A stretch of 64,000 nt of DNA from Zestomonas insulae (GTDB lineage Bacteria; Pseudomonadota; Gammaproteobacteria; Pseudomonadales; Pseudomonadaceae). Location of the stretch: NCBI RefSeq assembly GCF_016901015.1, contig NZ_JAFEUP010000003.1, forward strand, positions 558,001-622,000. Reading direction: 5' to 3'. The translations under genes were made by a program, and so were the position numbers. Under the pieces are notes generated by a model that saw nothing but the letters and a program-made list of their open reading frames with translations, was not told the DNA's origin and did no database searches. Shown in pieces: positions 16,472-26,873 of this stretch. Each line of letters starts with the position of its first letter. Positions within the stretch are counted from its first letter, which is position 1.

Positions 16472-18742
16472 ATGACCATTCGCAGCAGGAAACACCAGAA
16501 GACCAGCCAGCTCGCCGCGCTGATCGCCGCCGCCGTGCCGACAGTGGGCTTGGCCGCGCAGGGCGACAGCGCCAAGGACGAAGTCAGCCTGACGCCCACC
16601 AGCGTCAACTCGGTCGCCGACGTGCCGTACAAGGCGACCCGCAGCGCCAACAGCAAGCTGACCGAGCCGCTGCTGGATACGCCGAAGACCATCCAGGTGA
16701 TCAAGAAGGAAGTGCTCCGCGAACAGGGCGCGACCAGCCTGATGGAAGCCCTGCGTAACACCCCCGGGATCACCATGCAACTCGGCGAGAACGGCAACAC
16801 CTCGGCCGGCGACACCTTCATGATGCGTGGCTTCTCCACCCAGACCTCGACCTTCGTCGACGGCATCCGCGACCTCGGCGCGGTCAGCCGCGACGTGTTC
16901 AACCTGGAGCAGGTCGAAGTGGTCAAGGGCGCCGCCGGCTCGGACATCGGCCGCGGCGCGTCGGCCGGCTACATCAACCTGATCTCCAAGCTGCCGACCC
17001 TCGAAAGCCAGGTCTACGGCACCCTGGGTTACGGCACCGCGGACAAGAGCAACCTCACCGCCGACATCAACCAGCAGATGAGCGACACCTCGGCGTTCCG
17101 CCTCAACCTGATGCGCCGCGATGGCGATGTCGATGATCGCGACTACGTCGACAACAGCAGCTACGGGGTAGCCCCGTCCCTGGCCTTCGGCCTGGATACC
17201 GCCACCCGCCTGTACGTCTATTCCCAGCACGTGCGCCAGGACAACACCCCGGACGGCGGCATTCCGACCATCGGCTGGCACGGCTACTTCAACGCCAACG
17301 CCAACATCAACGCCGGTGCCAAGGTCGATCGCGAGAACTACTACGGCTCGCCGCACGACCAGGAGAAAATCGATGGCGACATGCTCAGCGTGAAGCTCGA
17401 GCACGACCTCAACGACGTCACCACGCTGCGCAACATTTCCCGCTGGGGGCAGAGCAGCAACGACCGGATTCTCACCGGGGTCAACGCCATCAGTGCGCCG
17501 AACGGCAACCCGGCGAACTGGACGGTGGCGCGTACCCGCCAGCTGGTCGATCAGGAAAACGACATCCTCGCCAACCAGACCAGCCTGACCACCCAGTTCG
17601 ACACCTTCGGCCTGCAGAACGACCTGTCGACCGGTCTCGAATTCATGCGCGAGAAGCAGCGCAACGAGAGCGCCGCCACCGCCGCCCAGGTGATCAACGG
17701 CGTGGCCTTCCCGGCGGTGGCGCTGCCGCCGGCCAATCTGTACAACCCCAATGCCCATGACGTGCTTGGCGATCCGTACAAGACCGGCGCCTTCACCGAC
17801 GGCGAGACCAAGACCGCCGCGGTGTATGCCTTCGACACGCTGCACCTGAACGAGCAATGGCTGCTCAACGCCGGCCTGCGCTACGAGCACTACAAGACCG
17901 AAACCGACAGCGCCGCGCTGGTCGGCACCAGCCCCAACTTCACTCTGGTGCCGTCCAGCGCGGACGCCTCCGACGAACTATTGAGCTGGAACAGCGGCAT
18001 CGTCTTCAAGCCGCTGGAGAACGGCAGCATCTACCTGTCCTACGCCAACTCCAAGACGCCGCCGGGCAACGGCAGCTTCGCCCTGTCGAGCAGCGAAAGC
18101 TCGGCGGACAACCCGGCGTTCGACCCGCAGGAAACCGAGCACGTCGAACTGGGCACCAAGTGGGATGTGCTCGACGAGCAGCTCAGTCTGACCGCCGCGG
18201 TGTACCGCACCGACAACGAGAACCAGGTGTCCTACGACTCGTTCACCGGCACCTACTTCCAGGAAGGCAAGACCCGTGTCGAAGGTGTCGAGCTGGGGTT
18301 GGTCGGGCAGATCACCAGTTTCTGGCAGGTCACCGCGGGCATCTCGAAGATGAACACCAAGCAGATGGACCAGGCCAGCATCAACAACTCAGGGGTGGTC
18401 TCGGAAACCAGCGGCGTGCGCTGGTCGCCGGACCTCACCGCGACGCTGTGGACCTCGTACACCTGGGGCGACCTGACGGTTGGCGGCGGCACCCGTTACA
18501 TCGGCGAGCAGGACCGCTTCGTCACCGCTGGCAGCGATGCCGGGCAGAGCATGCCGTCGATTCCTTCCTACTGGGTGGCCGATGCGATGGCCGCGTACCG
18601 GGTCAGCGAGAACGTGAACCTGCGTCTGAACATCTATAACCTGTTCGACGAGGAGTACATCGAAACGCTGAACAACGGCGGCTCGCGCATGCGTCTGGGG
18701 GCGCCGCGCTCGGCGCTGTTCACCACCGAACTGTCGTTCTAA
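16472..18742 (+). CDS. piuA: TonB-dependent catecholate siderophore receptor PiuA
   Basis: A 756-residue outer-membrane gated beta-barrel. A signal peptide (basic start, hydrophobic core, cleavage near GLAA about residue 29) is followed by a plug domain with PKTIQVIKKE, FMMRGFSTQ and EQVEVVKGAAGSDIGRGASAGYINL, then a barrel ending in the terminal phenylalanine of TELSF. No N-terminal signalling extension is present, so it is a plain transporter. PiuA of P. aeruginosa imports catecholate iron complexes and is an entry route for siderophore-conjugated beta-lactams. The downstream piuC, an oxidase gene and piuB support the name. A Fur box precedes it. Confidence 0.9.
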   Translation: MTIRSRKHQKTSQLAALIAAAVPTVGLAAQGDSAKDEVSLTPTSVNSVADVPYKATRSANSKLTEPLLDTPKTIQVIKKEVLREQGATSLMEALRNTPGITMQLGENGNTSAGDTFMMRGFSTQTSTFVDGIRDLGAVSRDVFNLEQVEVVKGAAGSDIGRGASAGYINLISKLPTLESQVYGTLGYGTADKSNLTADINQQMSDTSAFRLNLMRRDGDVDDRDYVDNSSYGVAPSLAFGLDTATRLYVYSQHVRQDNTPDGGIPTIGWHGYFNANANINAGAKVDRENYYGSPHDQEKIDGDMLSVKLEHDLNDVTTLRNISRWGQSSNDRILTGVNAISAPNGNPANWTVARTRQLVDQENDILANQTSLTTQFDTFGLQNDLSTGLEFMREKQRNESAATAAQVINGVAFPAVALPPANLYNPNAHDVLGDPYKTGAFTDGETKTAAVYAFDTLHLNEQWLLNAGLRYEHYKTETDSAALVGTSPNFTLVPSSADASDELLSWNSGIVFKPLENGSIYLSYANSKTPPGNGSFALSSSESSADNPAFDPQETEHVELGTKWDVLDEQLSLTAAVYRTDNENQVSYDSFTGTYFQEGKTRVEGVELGLVGQITSFWQVTAGISKMNTKQMDQASINNSGVVSETSGVRWSPDLTATLWTSYTWGDLTVGGGTRYIGEQDRFVTAGSDAGQSMPSIPSYWVADAMAAYRVSENVNLRLNIYNLFDEEYIETLNNGGSRMRLGAPRSALFTTELSF

Positions 18743-18762
18743 GCCGGTCTCAGTGGCTGACG

Positions 18763-18786
18763 AAGCCTGCGCTGATGCGCGGGCTT
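18763..18786 (+). terminator. Hairpin between piuA and piuC (possible attenuator)
   Basis: AAGCCTGCGC and GCGCGGGCTT pair around TGAT with one G-U pair. No T-run follows, so it may only reduce read-through or protect the piuA mRNA end. Confidence 0.4.
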
Positions 18787-18808
18787 CCGGCCGTGTGAAG
18801 GAGTCGCC

Positions 18809-19486
18809 ATGCTGCTGCATATTCCCCAGGTACTGAGCAAGCCGGAGGTCGCGCAGCTGCGCGCGCAACTGGCGAGCGCCGCCTGGGTCGACGGGGCGCA
18901 CAGCGCCGGCGCGCAGGCGGCGCAGCGCAAGCGCAACCAGCAACTGTCCACCGATTCGGCGACCTGGGCCGAGTTGTCGCAGCGGGTCGTCGCGGCGCTG
19001 CGCCGCCATCCGCTGTTTGTCTCCGCGGTGCTGCCGCGGCATATCCTGCCGCCGCTGTTCAACTGCTACAGCGGCGGCGACCAGTACGGCGATCACGTCG
19101 ACAGTGCGCTGCAGCGCGACGCCGGCAACGGCGAGCAATACCGCACCGATGTCTCGACCACCCTGTTCCTTTCCGAGCCCGAGGAGTACCAGGGCGGCGA
19201 ACTGATCCTCGAGGACACCTACGGCGAGCACGAGATCAAACTGGCTGCGGGCGACGCCATCGTCTACCCGGCGACCAGTCTGCACCGGGTCGAGCCGGTC
19301 ACCGCGGGCACGCGCCTCGCTTCGTTCCTGTGGAGCCAGAGCCGGGTGCGCGATGCCTGGCAGCGCAAGATGCTCTTCGACCTGGACATGACCATCCTCA
19401 AGCTGCGCCAACAATTGGGCGACAGCGAGGAAGTGCTGAGCCTGACCAGCACCTATCACAACCTGCTGCGGCAATGGGCGGAATGA
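18809..19486 (+). CDS. piuC: PKHD-type Fe(II)/2-oxoglutarate hydroxylase PiuC
   Basis: A 225-residue non-haem iron dioxygenase. The facial triad is His and Asp in GDHVDSAL (about residues 96 and 98) and His in LHRVEPV (about 159), with an arginine for 2-oxoglutarate shortly after (GTRLASF). Length and the N-terminus MLLHIPQVLSK match YbiX/PiuC. It is always found next to piuA-type receptors and is iron-regulated, but its substrate is not established. The ATG has AAGGAG nine bases upstream. The next gene overlaps its stop. Confidence 0.93.
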   Translation: MLLHIPQVLSKPEVAQLRAQLASAAWVDGAHSAGAQAAQRKRNQQLSTDSATWAELSQRVVAALRRHPLFVSAVLPRHILPPLFNCYSGGDQYGDHVDSALQRDAGNGEQYRTDVSTTLFLSEPEEYQGGELILEDTYGEHEIKLAAGDAIVYPATSLHRVEPVTAGTRLASFLWSQSRVRDAWQRKMLFDLDMTILKLRQQLGDSEEVLSLTSTYHNLLRQWAE

Positions 19487-20589
19487 TGCGGCCCGCGCTG
19501 ACCCAGATTCCCGCCGACCTGCTCTGCGCCGGCGACTACGAGCGTTATGCGCTCGAACGCCTGGACTGCAACGCGCTGGCTTACCTGCAGGGTGGCGCGG
19601 GCGACGAGCTGACCTGCGCCGCCAACCTGCGCGTGTGGCAGGAGCTGGCGATCGTGCCGCGCATGCTGCGCGACCTGCGCGGCGGGCATACCCGTTGCCA
19701 GCTGCTTGGTGACGAGTTGCAGCATCCGATCCTGCTCGCCCCGGTTGCCTACCAGCGGCTGTTCCATGCCGATGGCGAGACGGCCAGTGCGCTGGCCGCC
19801 GGCACCTTGGGCGGTGCCGCGGTGCTCAGCAGCTTCGCCTCCTGCACCCTGGAGGCCGTTGCCGTCGCGGCGCCGGGGCCGCTGTGGTTCCAGCTGTACT
19901 GGCAGGGCGACAGTGAGCGCACCCTGGCGCTGGTCCGCCGCGCCGAGCAGGCCGGTTACCGGGCCCTGGTGCTCACCGTCGACGCGCCGGTCGCCGGGCT
20001 GCGCAACCGCGAACAGCGCGCCGGCTTCCAGCTGCCGCCGGGTATCGCGGCGGTGAACATCGACGCGCCGCCGCCCCTGCCGGCGCTGGGCGCCGACGCC
20101 AGTCCGGTGTTCGACGGGCTGCTCGCCGTGGCGCCGGGCTGGGCCGAAGTGCAATGGCTGGCGCAGCGCACCCGGCTGCCGCTGCTGCTCAAGGGCATCC
20201 TGCACCCGGACGATGCGCGGCGCGGGCTGCAGGCCGGCGCCGCGGGGCTGATCGTCTCCAACCACGGCGGCCGCGTGCTCGATTCGCAGTGGCCGGCGGC
20301 CAAGGCGCTGCCGGGGATTCGCGCGGCAGTCGGCGCCGAGGTGCCGCTGCTGGTCGACGGCGGTATCCGCCGTGGCACCGACGTGCTCAAGGCCCTGGCC
20401 CTCGGCGCCTCAGCGGTGCTGATCGGCCGGCCGTACATCCATGCCCTGGCCACCGCCGGCGCGCTGGGAGTGGCGCACCTGCTCAGGCTACTGCGCGAGG
20501 AGCTGGAGATGGGCATGGCGCTGAGCGGCTGCCGCACCCTGGCGGACATCCAGCCCGAACTACTGCGCCGGGTCGATGACTGGCCGTGA
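19483..20589 (+). CDS. FMN-dependent alpha-hydroxy-acid oxidase/dehydrogenase
   Basis: A 368-residue FMN TIM-barrel enzyme of the glycolate/lactate oxidase family. Motifs are LLAPVAYQRL, SFASCTLE, LTVDAPV, KGILHPDDA with the flavin lysine, the catalytic histidine in SNHGGRVLD (about residue 260), and the phosphate site VDGGIRRGTDVLKALALGA. It would oxidise an L-2-hydroxy acid, probably passing electrons to oxygen; the exact substrate is not visible. The start ATG (19483, or 19486) overlaps the piuC stop, so it is part of the piu operon. In P. aeruginosa piuB, piuA and piuC lack this extra gene, which makes it noteworthy. Confidence 0.85.
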   Translation: MMRPALTQIPADLLCAGDYERYALERLDCNALAYLQGGAGDELTCAANLRVWQELAIVPRMLRDLRGGHTRCQLLGDELQHPILLAPVAYQRLFHADGETASALAAGTLGGAAVLSSFASCTLEAVAVAAPGPLWFQLYWQGDSERTLALVRRAEQAGYRALVLTVDAPVAGLRNREQRAGFQLPPGIAAVNIDAPPPLPALGADASPVFDGLLAVAPGWAEVQWLAQRTRLPLLLKGILHPDDARRGLQAGAAGLIVSNHGGRVLDSQWPAAKALPGIRAAVGAEVPLLVDGGIRRGTDVLKALALGASAVLIGRPYIHALATAGALGVAHLLRLLREELEMGMALSGCRTLADIQPELLRRVDDWP

Positions 20590-20655
20590 ACGGCGGCGGG
20601 GCGCCGCATAGTAAAGGGTGTGTAAACGCCTGCTGCCCGCCACCCTGCGCGAATA

Positions 20656-20678
20656 TTTCTCAAATAGAATTGTCTCTC
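20656..20678. promoter_or_regulatory. Possible degenerate Fur box upstream of piuB
   Basis: TTTCTCAAATAGAATTGTCT resembles the GAGAATTGTTCTC type of Pseudomonas Fur site but has several mismatches. Position (about 70 bp before piuB) and the iron context favour it. Confidence 0.35.
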
Positions 20679-20744
20679 GTCTAATCGCCCGACTGGCGGC
20701 CACCGTCCTGCCGACGCCGCCCTGCACCGCAAGAGTGATGCTTC

Positions 20745-23300
20745 GTGTTCAAGAAAATCCTGTTCCAACTGCACTGGTTCTTCGGCATCACCGCCGGCCT
20801 GGTGCTCGCCCTGATGGGCGTGACCGGCGCGCTGTATGCCTTCGAAGGCGAGATCACGCGCGCGCTCAACCCCGAGGTGCTGCGCGTGCAGGTGCGCGAC
20901 AGCGGCGCGCTGCCGCCGGCGCAACTGGTGCCCAAGCTCGAGGCGGCGACCGGCAAGCGGGTCAACGGCCTGTGGGTCGACAGCCGCGACGACAGCGCCG
21001 CGCGGGTGTACTTCACCCCGCCGCCGGGCGAGCGGCGCGGGCCGATGCGCTACTTCGATCCGTACACCGGCGAGCTGCTCGGCCAGCCGCACGGTGAAGG
21101 CTTCTTCAACCTGATGCTGCAGCTGCACCGCTTCCTCGCCATGGGCGAGACCGGCAAGCAGATCACCGCGGCCAGCACCCTGGCGCTGGTGTTCTTCTGC
21201 CTGTCCGGGCTGTACCTGCGCTGGCCGCGCAAGGCGCTGAACTGGCGGGCCTGGCTGACCCTGGACTGGGCCAAGCGGGGGCGCAGCTTCAATTGGGACC
21301 TGCACGCCGTGGCGGGCACCTGGGCGCTGCTGTTCTACCTGTGCGCCGCGTTGACCGGCTTGTTCTGGTCCTACGACTGGTACCGCGAAGGCCTCAACAA
21401 ACTGCTCGCCGACGCCCCGGCCGGCCAGGAACGCGGCAAGCCCGGCCAGCGCGGCGGCGAGCGGCGCGGCGGGCGCGGCATGCCGGCACCGTCCGGGCCG
21501 CCGCCGGTGGTCGACTACAGCGCCGTGTGGCAGAGCATCCAGAGCGCCGCCGGCCCGCGCATGACCGCCTACAACCTGCGCCTGCCGCCGGTGGCCGGGC
21601 AGCCGGCGACGGTGTTCTACCTGCTCGACGACGCCGATCACGCCCGCGCGCTCAACCAGATCGAACTCGACCCAGCCAGCGGCAAGGTCACCCGTCACGA
21701 ACGTTACGCCGACAAGAGCTTCAAGGCGCAGCTGCTGGCCAGCGTCTATGCGCTGCACGTCGGCGAATACTTCGGCCTGCCCGGGCGCATCCTGATGGCG
21801 CTGGCCAGCGCGGCGATGCCGCTGTTCTTCATCACCGGCTGGCTGCTCTACCTCGACCGGCGCCGCAAGAAGCGCGCGGTGCAGGCGGCGCGTGGCGCGC
21901 TGGGCGACAGCGCCGGCGGTGACGGCTGGCTGATCGGTTTCGCCAGCCAGAGCGGTTTCGCCGAGCAACTGGCCTGGCAGACCGCCGGGCAGCTGCAGGC
22001 GGCCGGCCTGCCGGTGCGCGTCGCACCGCTCGCCAAGCTCGATGAGCAGAGCCTGCGCCAGGCGCGCAAGGCGCTGTTCGTGGTCAGCACCTTCGGCGAT
22101 GGCGAGGCGCCGGACAGCGCGCGCGGCTTCGAGCGCAAGCTGCTCGGCCACCACCTGGCCCTCGACCAGCTCAGCTATGCGGTGCTGGCGCTCGGCGACC
22201 GCCAGTACGAACAGTTCTGCGGCTTCGCCCGGCGCCTGCGCAGCTGGCTCGACGGCCAGGGCGCGCACAGCCTGTTCGCGCCGATCGAGGTGGATGGCAG
22301 CGACGTGCTGGCCCTCGATCGCTGGCAGCAGCAGCTCGGCGAGCTGACCGGCGCGCAGCCGCTCGCCGTTCAGGAGGCGGTGTTCGGCCGCTGGACCCTG
22401 GAGCGCCGTGAGTGGCTCAACCCAGGCAGCCAGGGCGGGCCGACCTTCCTCGTCGCGCTGCGCCCCGAGCAACTCAGCAGCTGGGTGGCCGGCGACATCC
22501 TCGAAGTACTGCCGCGCCACAGCGAAGCGCGCGTGCGCGAGTGGCTGGCGGCGCATGGCCTGGACGGCTCCGAGTGGGTCAACGTCGGGCCGCTGGCGCA
22601 GCCGCTGCACGAGGCGCTGGCCAGCCGGCAGTTGCCCGACAGCGCCGCGCACCTGGTCGGCCTGCATGCCCAGGCGCTGCTCGAGGCGCTGGTGCCGCTG
22701 ACCGCGCGCGATTACTCGATCGCCTCGTTGCCGAGCGACGGCGCGCTGGAGCTGATCATTCGCCAGGAACGCCACGCCGATGGGCGCGTCGGCCTCGGTT
22801 CCGGCTGGCTCACCGAGCAGGTGCCGGTGGGCGGCTCGCTGGTCGCCCGGCTGCGCCGCAACAGCAGCTTCCACGCTCCGGAGGACGACCGTCCGGTGAT
22901 CCTGATCGGCAACGGCACCGGCATCGCCGGCCTGCGCGCGCTGCTCAAGGCGCGCATCGTTGCCGGCCACGCGCGCAACTGGCTGCTGTTCGGCGAGCGT
23001 AACCTTGAACACGACTTCTACTGCCGCGCCGAGCTCGAGCAGGCACTGGCCAGCGGTGAGCTGCAGCGCCTGGACGTGGCGTTCTCCCGCGATCAGGCCG
23101 AGAAAGTCTATGTGCAGGACCGCCTGCGCCTGTCCGCCGAGGAGCTGCGGCGCTGGCTGGCCGACGGCGCGGCGTTGTACGTCTGCGGCAGCCTGGAGGG
23201 CATGGCCGGCGGCGTCGACGCGGTGCTGCGCGAGCTGCTCGGCGACGCCGCGGTGCAACAACTGATCGAAGAGGGCCGCTACCGGCGCGACGTCTACTGA
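20745..23300 (+). CDS. piuB: PepSY-flavodoxin-reductase fusion PiuB (membrane ferri-reductase)
   Basis: An 851-residue fusion. The N-terminal part (about 1-375) is a PepSY-associated membrane protein with four hydrophobic segments, histidines suited to haem binding, and a Gly/Arg-rich loop near residue 230. Then come a flavodoxin domain (from [10 protein letters not shown], about 394) and an FAD/NADPH reductase module like the CysJ subunit ([23 protein letters not shown] about 718, YVCGSLEGM near 808). It would move electrons from NADPH through FMN/FAD across the inner membrane, probably to reduce ferric siderophore in the periplasm. The start is GTG; an ATG at 20738 is out of frame. A terminator follows. 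Confidence 0.88.
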   Translation: MFKKILFQLHWFFGITAGLVLALMGVTGALYAFEGEITRALNPEVLRVQVRDSGALPPAQLVPKLEAATGKRVNGLWVDSRDDSAARVYFTPPPGERRGPMRYFDPYTGELLGQPHGEGFFNLMLQLHRFLAMGETGKQITAASTLALVFFCLSGLYLRWPRKALNWRAWLTLDWAKRGRSFNWDLHAVAGTWALLFYLCAALTGLFWSYDWYREGLNKLLADAPAGQERGKPGQRGGERRGGRGMPAPSGPPPVVDYSAVWQSIQSAAGPRMTAYNLRLPPVAGQPATVFYLLDDADHARALNQIELDPASGKVTRHERYADKSFKAQLLASVYALHVGEYFGLPGRILMALASAAMPLFFITGWLLYLDRRRKKRAVQAARGALGDSAGGDGWLIGFASQSGFAEQLAWQTAGQLQAAGLPVRVAPLAKLDEQSLRQARKALFVVSTFGDGEAPDSARGFERKLLGHHLALDQLSYAVLALGDRQYEQFCGFARRLRSWLDGQGAHSLFAPIEVDGSDVLALDRWQQQLGELTGAQPLAVQEAVFGRWTLERREWLNPGSQGGPTFLVALRPEQLSSWVAGDILEVLPRHSEARVREWLAAHGLDGSEWVNVGPLAQPLHEALASRQLPDSAAHLVGLHAQALLEALVPLTARDYSIASLPSDGALELIIRQERHADGRVGLGSGWLTEQVPVGGSLVARLRRNSSFHAPEDDRPVILIGNGTGIAGLRALLKARIVAGHARNWLLFGERNLEHDFYCRAELEQALASGELQRLDVAFSRDQAEKVYVQDRLRLSAEELRRWLADGAALYVCGSLEGMAGGVDAVLRELLGDAAVQQLIEEGRYRRDVY

Positions 23301-23346
23301 GCGCTGGCGTCCCCCACACCGTGCATCCCTGCTCCTAGGGACCGTT

Positions 23347-23373
23347 CGCCCCGCCTCGTGCGGGGCGTTTTTT
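23347..23373 (+). terminator. Terminator of piuB
   Basis: CGCCCCGC and GCGGGGCG around CTCGT, followed by six T. Confidence 0.9.
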
Positions 23374-23423
23374 ATCCGGAGCGCAGCTGCCGCCGGCTGG
23401 CGGAATTCCGCCATAATCTGCCC

Positions 23424-24170
23424 ATGAACAGACGCATCCTCCTCAATTGCGACATGGGCGAAAGCTTCGGCGCCTGGCGCATGGGCGACGACGCCCACGC
23501 CATGCCGCTGATCGATCAGGCCAACCTGGCCTGCGGCTTCCACGCCGGCGACCCACTGACCATCCAGCGCACCGTCGCCCTGGCGGTGCAGCACGGGGTG
23601 AGCATCGGCGCCCACCCGTCCTATCCCGATCTCGCCGGCTTCGGCCGCCGCCACCTGGCCTGCGCGCCCGAGGAAGTCGAGGCACTGGTGCTCTACCAGC
23701 TCGGCGCGCTGGACGGTTTCTGCCGCGCCGCCGGCAGCCAACTCGACTACGTCAAGCCGCACGGCGCGCTGTACAACGACCTGGTGCGCGACGACGAGCT
23801 GCTCAACGCCGTGCTGCGCGCCTGCGCGCGCTACCGGCCGGGACTGCCGCTGATGGTCCTGGCGCTGGCCGACAACAGCCGCGAACGGCGTCTCGCCGAG
23901 GCACTCGGCGTGCCGCTGCGCTTCGAGGCCTTCGCCGACCGTGCCTACCTCGCCGATGGTCAGCTGGCGCCGCGCCGCCTGGCCGGGGCGGTGCACCACG
24001 AGGCGCCGCGCATCCTCGAACAGGCGCTGGCGATTGCCCGCGGCGAGCCATTCGCCGACCTCGACGGCCAGCCGCTGTGCCTGGTCGCCGACAGCCTCTG
24101 CGTGCACGGCGACAACCCGGAGTCGCTGGCGGTGCTGCGCCGTCTGCGCGCGATGCTGGACGCGGCGTGA
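23424..24170 (+). CDS. pxpA: 5-oxoprolinase subunit A (LamB/YcsF family)
   Basis: One of three subunits of the bacterial ATP-dependent 5-oxoprolinase, which opens pyroglutamate to glutamate. The 248 residues carry the family signature at the start ([18 protein letters not shown]), then [31 protein letters not shown] and the C-terminal VHGDNPESL. The ATG at 23424 gives the standard N-terminus; no strong ribosome site is seen. The last bases overlap the GTG of the next gene, and the three pxp genes form a coupled operon. Confidence 0.93.
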   Translation: MNRRILLNCDMGESFGAWRMGDDAHAMPLIDQANLACGFHAGDPLTIQRTVALAVQHGVSIGAHPSYPDLAGFGRRHLACAPEEVEALVLYQLGALDGFCRAAGSQLDYVKPHGALYNDLVRDDELLNAVLRACARYRPGLPLMVLALADNSRERRLAEALGVPLRFEAFADRAYLADGQLAPRRLAGAVHHEAPRILEQALAIARGEPFADLDGQPLCLVADSLCVHGDNPESLAVLRRLRAMLDAA

Positions 24171-24838
24171 TCGAACTGCAGCCGGCCGGCGCCGAGGCGC
24201 TGCTGCTGGTGCTCGCCGAGCGACCCGATGCGCAGCTGCCGGCGCGCCTCGCCCAGTTGGCCGAGACGCTGCGCCAGCAACTGGGCAGCGAGTTGCGCGA
24301 TCTGGTGCCGGGCTGGAACAGCCTGCTGCTGCACTACGACCTGCTGCGCACCGACCACCAGCAACTCAGTTCCCGTCTGCGACCCTTGCTCGACGCCTGG
24401 CAGCGCGAGGCGAGCCGGCCCGCGACGGGTCGCCTACATCAGATCCCGGTGTGCTACGACGGCGCCGACCTCGCCGAGGTGGCGCGCGCCTGCGGCCTCA
24501 GCATCGACGCGGTGATCGCTCTGCACAGCGCCGTCGAGTACCGCGTCGGGGCGATCGGCTTCGCCCCGGGTTTCGCCTACCTCGGCGAGCTGGATGCGCG
24601 CCTGGCGCTGCCGCGCCGCGCCACCCCGCGGACCCGCGTGCCGGCCGGCAGCCTGGCGATCGCCGAGCGGCAGACAGCGATCTACCCGCAGGCCTCGCCG
24701 GGTGGCTGGCACCTGATCGGCCGCTGCCCGTGGCGGCTGTTCGACGCCCAGGCGACACCGCCCTGTCCGCTGGCGCTGGGCGACCGGGTGCGCTTCGTCG
24801 CCATCGACGCCGCCGCCTTCCAGGCCGAGTCGCGATGA
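24167..24838 (+). CDS. pxpB: 5-oxoprolinase subunit B (KipI family)
   Basis: A 223-residue cyclophilin-like allophanate hydrolase subunit 1 homologue. Family motifs are [29 protein letters not shown], and [30 protein letters not shown]. It partners with PxpC to activate 5-oxoproline by phosphorylation. The GTG at 24167 overlaps the pxpA stop (GTGA). Bacillus KipI, a kinase inhibitor, is the same family, but the pxpABC order points to 5-oxoprolinase. Confidence 0.9.
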   Translation: MIELQPAGAEALLLVLAERPDAQLPARLAQLAETLRQQLGSELRDLVPGWNSLLLHYDLLRTDHQQLSSRLRPLLDAWQREASRPATGRLHQIPVCYDGADLAEVARACGLSIDAVIALHSAVEYRVGAIGFAPGFAYLGELDARLALPRRATPRTRVPAGSLAIAERQTAIYPQASPGGWHLIGRCPWRLFDAQATPPCPLALGDRVRFVAIDAAAFQAESR

Positions 24839-25746
24839 CCCTGCTGCGGGTGCTCAAGCCCGGTCCACTCAGCCTGCTGCAGGATGGCGGCCGTCACGGC
24901 TGGCAGCACCTCGGCGTGTCGCCCAGCGGCCCGCTGGATACCCACGCCGCGGCCTGGGCCAACCGCCTGCTCGGCAATCGCTGGGACGCACCGCTGCTGG
25001 AGATCGCCCTCGGCGGCGTGGTGCTGGAGTGCGACGGCGATGGCTGGCTGGCGCTGTGTGGCGCCGACCTGCCGCTGCAGCTGGATGGCACACCACGGCG
25101 CGGCTGGTCACGCTTTCGGGTGCGTGCCGGGCAGCGCCTCGAGCTGGGTTATGCGCGCAGCGGCCAGCGTGCCTACCTGGCCGCCTCCGGCGGCTTTCGT
25201 GGCGCGGCGGTGCTCGGCAGCGTGGCTTGCCAGGTACGCGAAGGCCTCGGCGGTCTGCACGGCGACGGCCGGCCGCTGGCCGCCGGCGATCGGCTGAGCT
25301 TCATCGCGGCCGAGCTGCCGGGGCCGGCCAGCGTGCCCTGGCGGTTCGTGCCCGACTACCGCACTGCGCCGACGCTGCGCGTGCTGCCGGCGCCCGGACT
25401 GCCGGCGGCGCTGCTGCAACGCTTCGTCGCCCAGCCCTGGCACCTCAGCGCGCAAGCCGATCGCATGGGCGCGCGGCTGCAGGGCGCAGCGTTGCATCTG
25501 CCAGCGGTCGAGTGGTCGCAGGGCATGGCCAACGGCGCGATCCAGCTGCCGCCGGACGGCCAGCCGATCATCCTGCAGGCCGACCGGCAGACCATGGGCG
25601 GTTACCCGCTGCTCGGCTGGCTGCACCCACTGGACGCCGGGCGCCTGGCGCAGATTCCCGCGCATGGCGAGCTGCGCTTCGTCACGGCCGAGCTGGCGGG
25701 CGCGCAGGCCGAACTGCGCCGCTTCTACCAATTCTTCGGCCGCTGA
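24835..25746 (+). CDS. pxpC: 5-oxoprolinase subunit C (KipA family, biotin-dependent carboxylase-like domain)
   Basis: A 303-residue allophanate hydrolase subunit 2 homologue. The N-terminus has LKPGPLSLLQDGGRHGWQHLGVSPSGP, followed by NRLLGN, the ALCGADLPL segment, and the conserved EWSQGMANGAIQLPPDGQPI with TMGGYP near the C-terminus. It completes the PxpABC enzyme. The ATG overlaps the pxpB stop (ATGA). A palindromic repeat starts 17 bp after its stop. Confidence 0.92.
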   Translation: MTLLRVLKPGPLSLLQDGGRHGWQHLGVSPSGPLDTHAAAWANRLLGNRWDAPLLEIALGGVVLECDGDGWLALCGADLPLQLDGTPRRGWSRFRVRAGQRLELGYARSGQRAYLAASGGFRGAAVLGSVACQVREGLGGLHGDGRPLAAGDRLSFIAAELPGPASVPWRFVPDYRTAPTLRVLPAPGLPAALLQRFVAQPWHLSAQADRMGARLQGAALHLPAVEWSQGMANGAIQLPPDGQPIILQADRQTMGGYPLLGWLHPLDAGRLAQIPAHGELRFVTAELAGAQAELRRFYQFFGR

Positions 25747-25763
25747 GCGCCGCCGTTCGCAGA

Positions 25764-25899
25764 GCCTGTTTACGCTCTTCTGAATTAGAGCCAGGCAAGG
25801 CAAAAGTGGCCGAAAAAGCGCAGTTTACGCAGCGTAAATGAGCATTTTGAGGCCACTTTTAACGCGGTCTGGCCGCGAGTCAGGAGAGGGTAAACAGGC
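25764..25899. repeat. 136-bp palindromic mobile-like repeat (MITE/REPIN type)
   Basis: The ends GCCTGTTTACGCTCTTCTGA (25764-25783) and its inverted partner (25880-25899) match at 18 of 20 positions. A nested inverted repeat, AAAAGTGGCC with GGCCACTTTT, lies inside. It contains no reading frame and fills the gap between the convergent pxpC and dppF genes, where it may also act as a bidirectional terminator. Confidence 0.75.
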
Positions 25900-25901
25900 G
25901 C

Positions 25902-26869
<968 letters not shown>

Positions 26870-26873
<4 letters not shown>

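Noticed and set aside
19956..24107. Very long minus-strand open frame spanning the oxidase, piuB and pxpA genes
   Set aside because: It lies opposite three well-recognised genes and its translation is low-complexity His/Ala/Gln/Arg, a codon-bias artefact.
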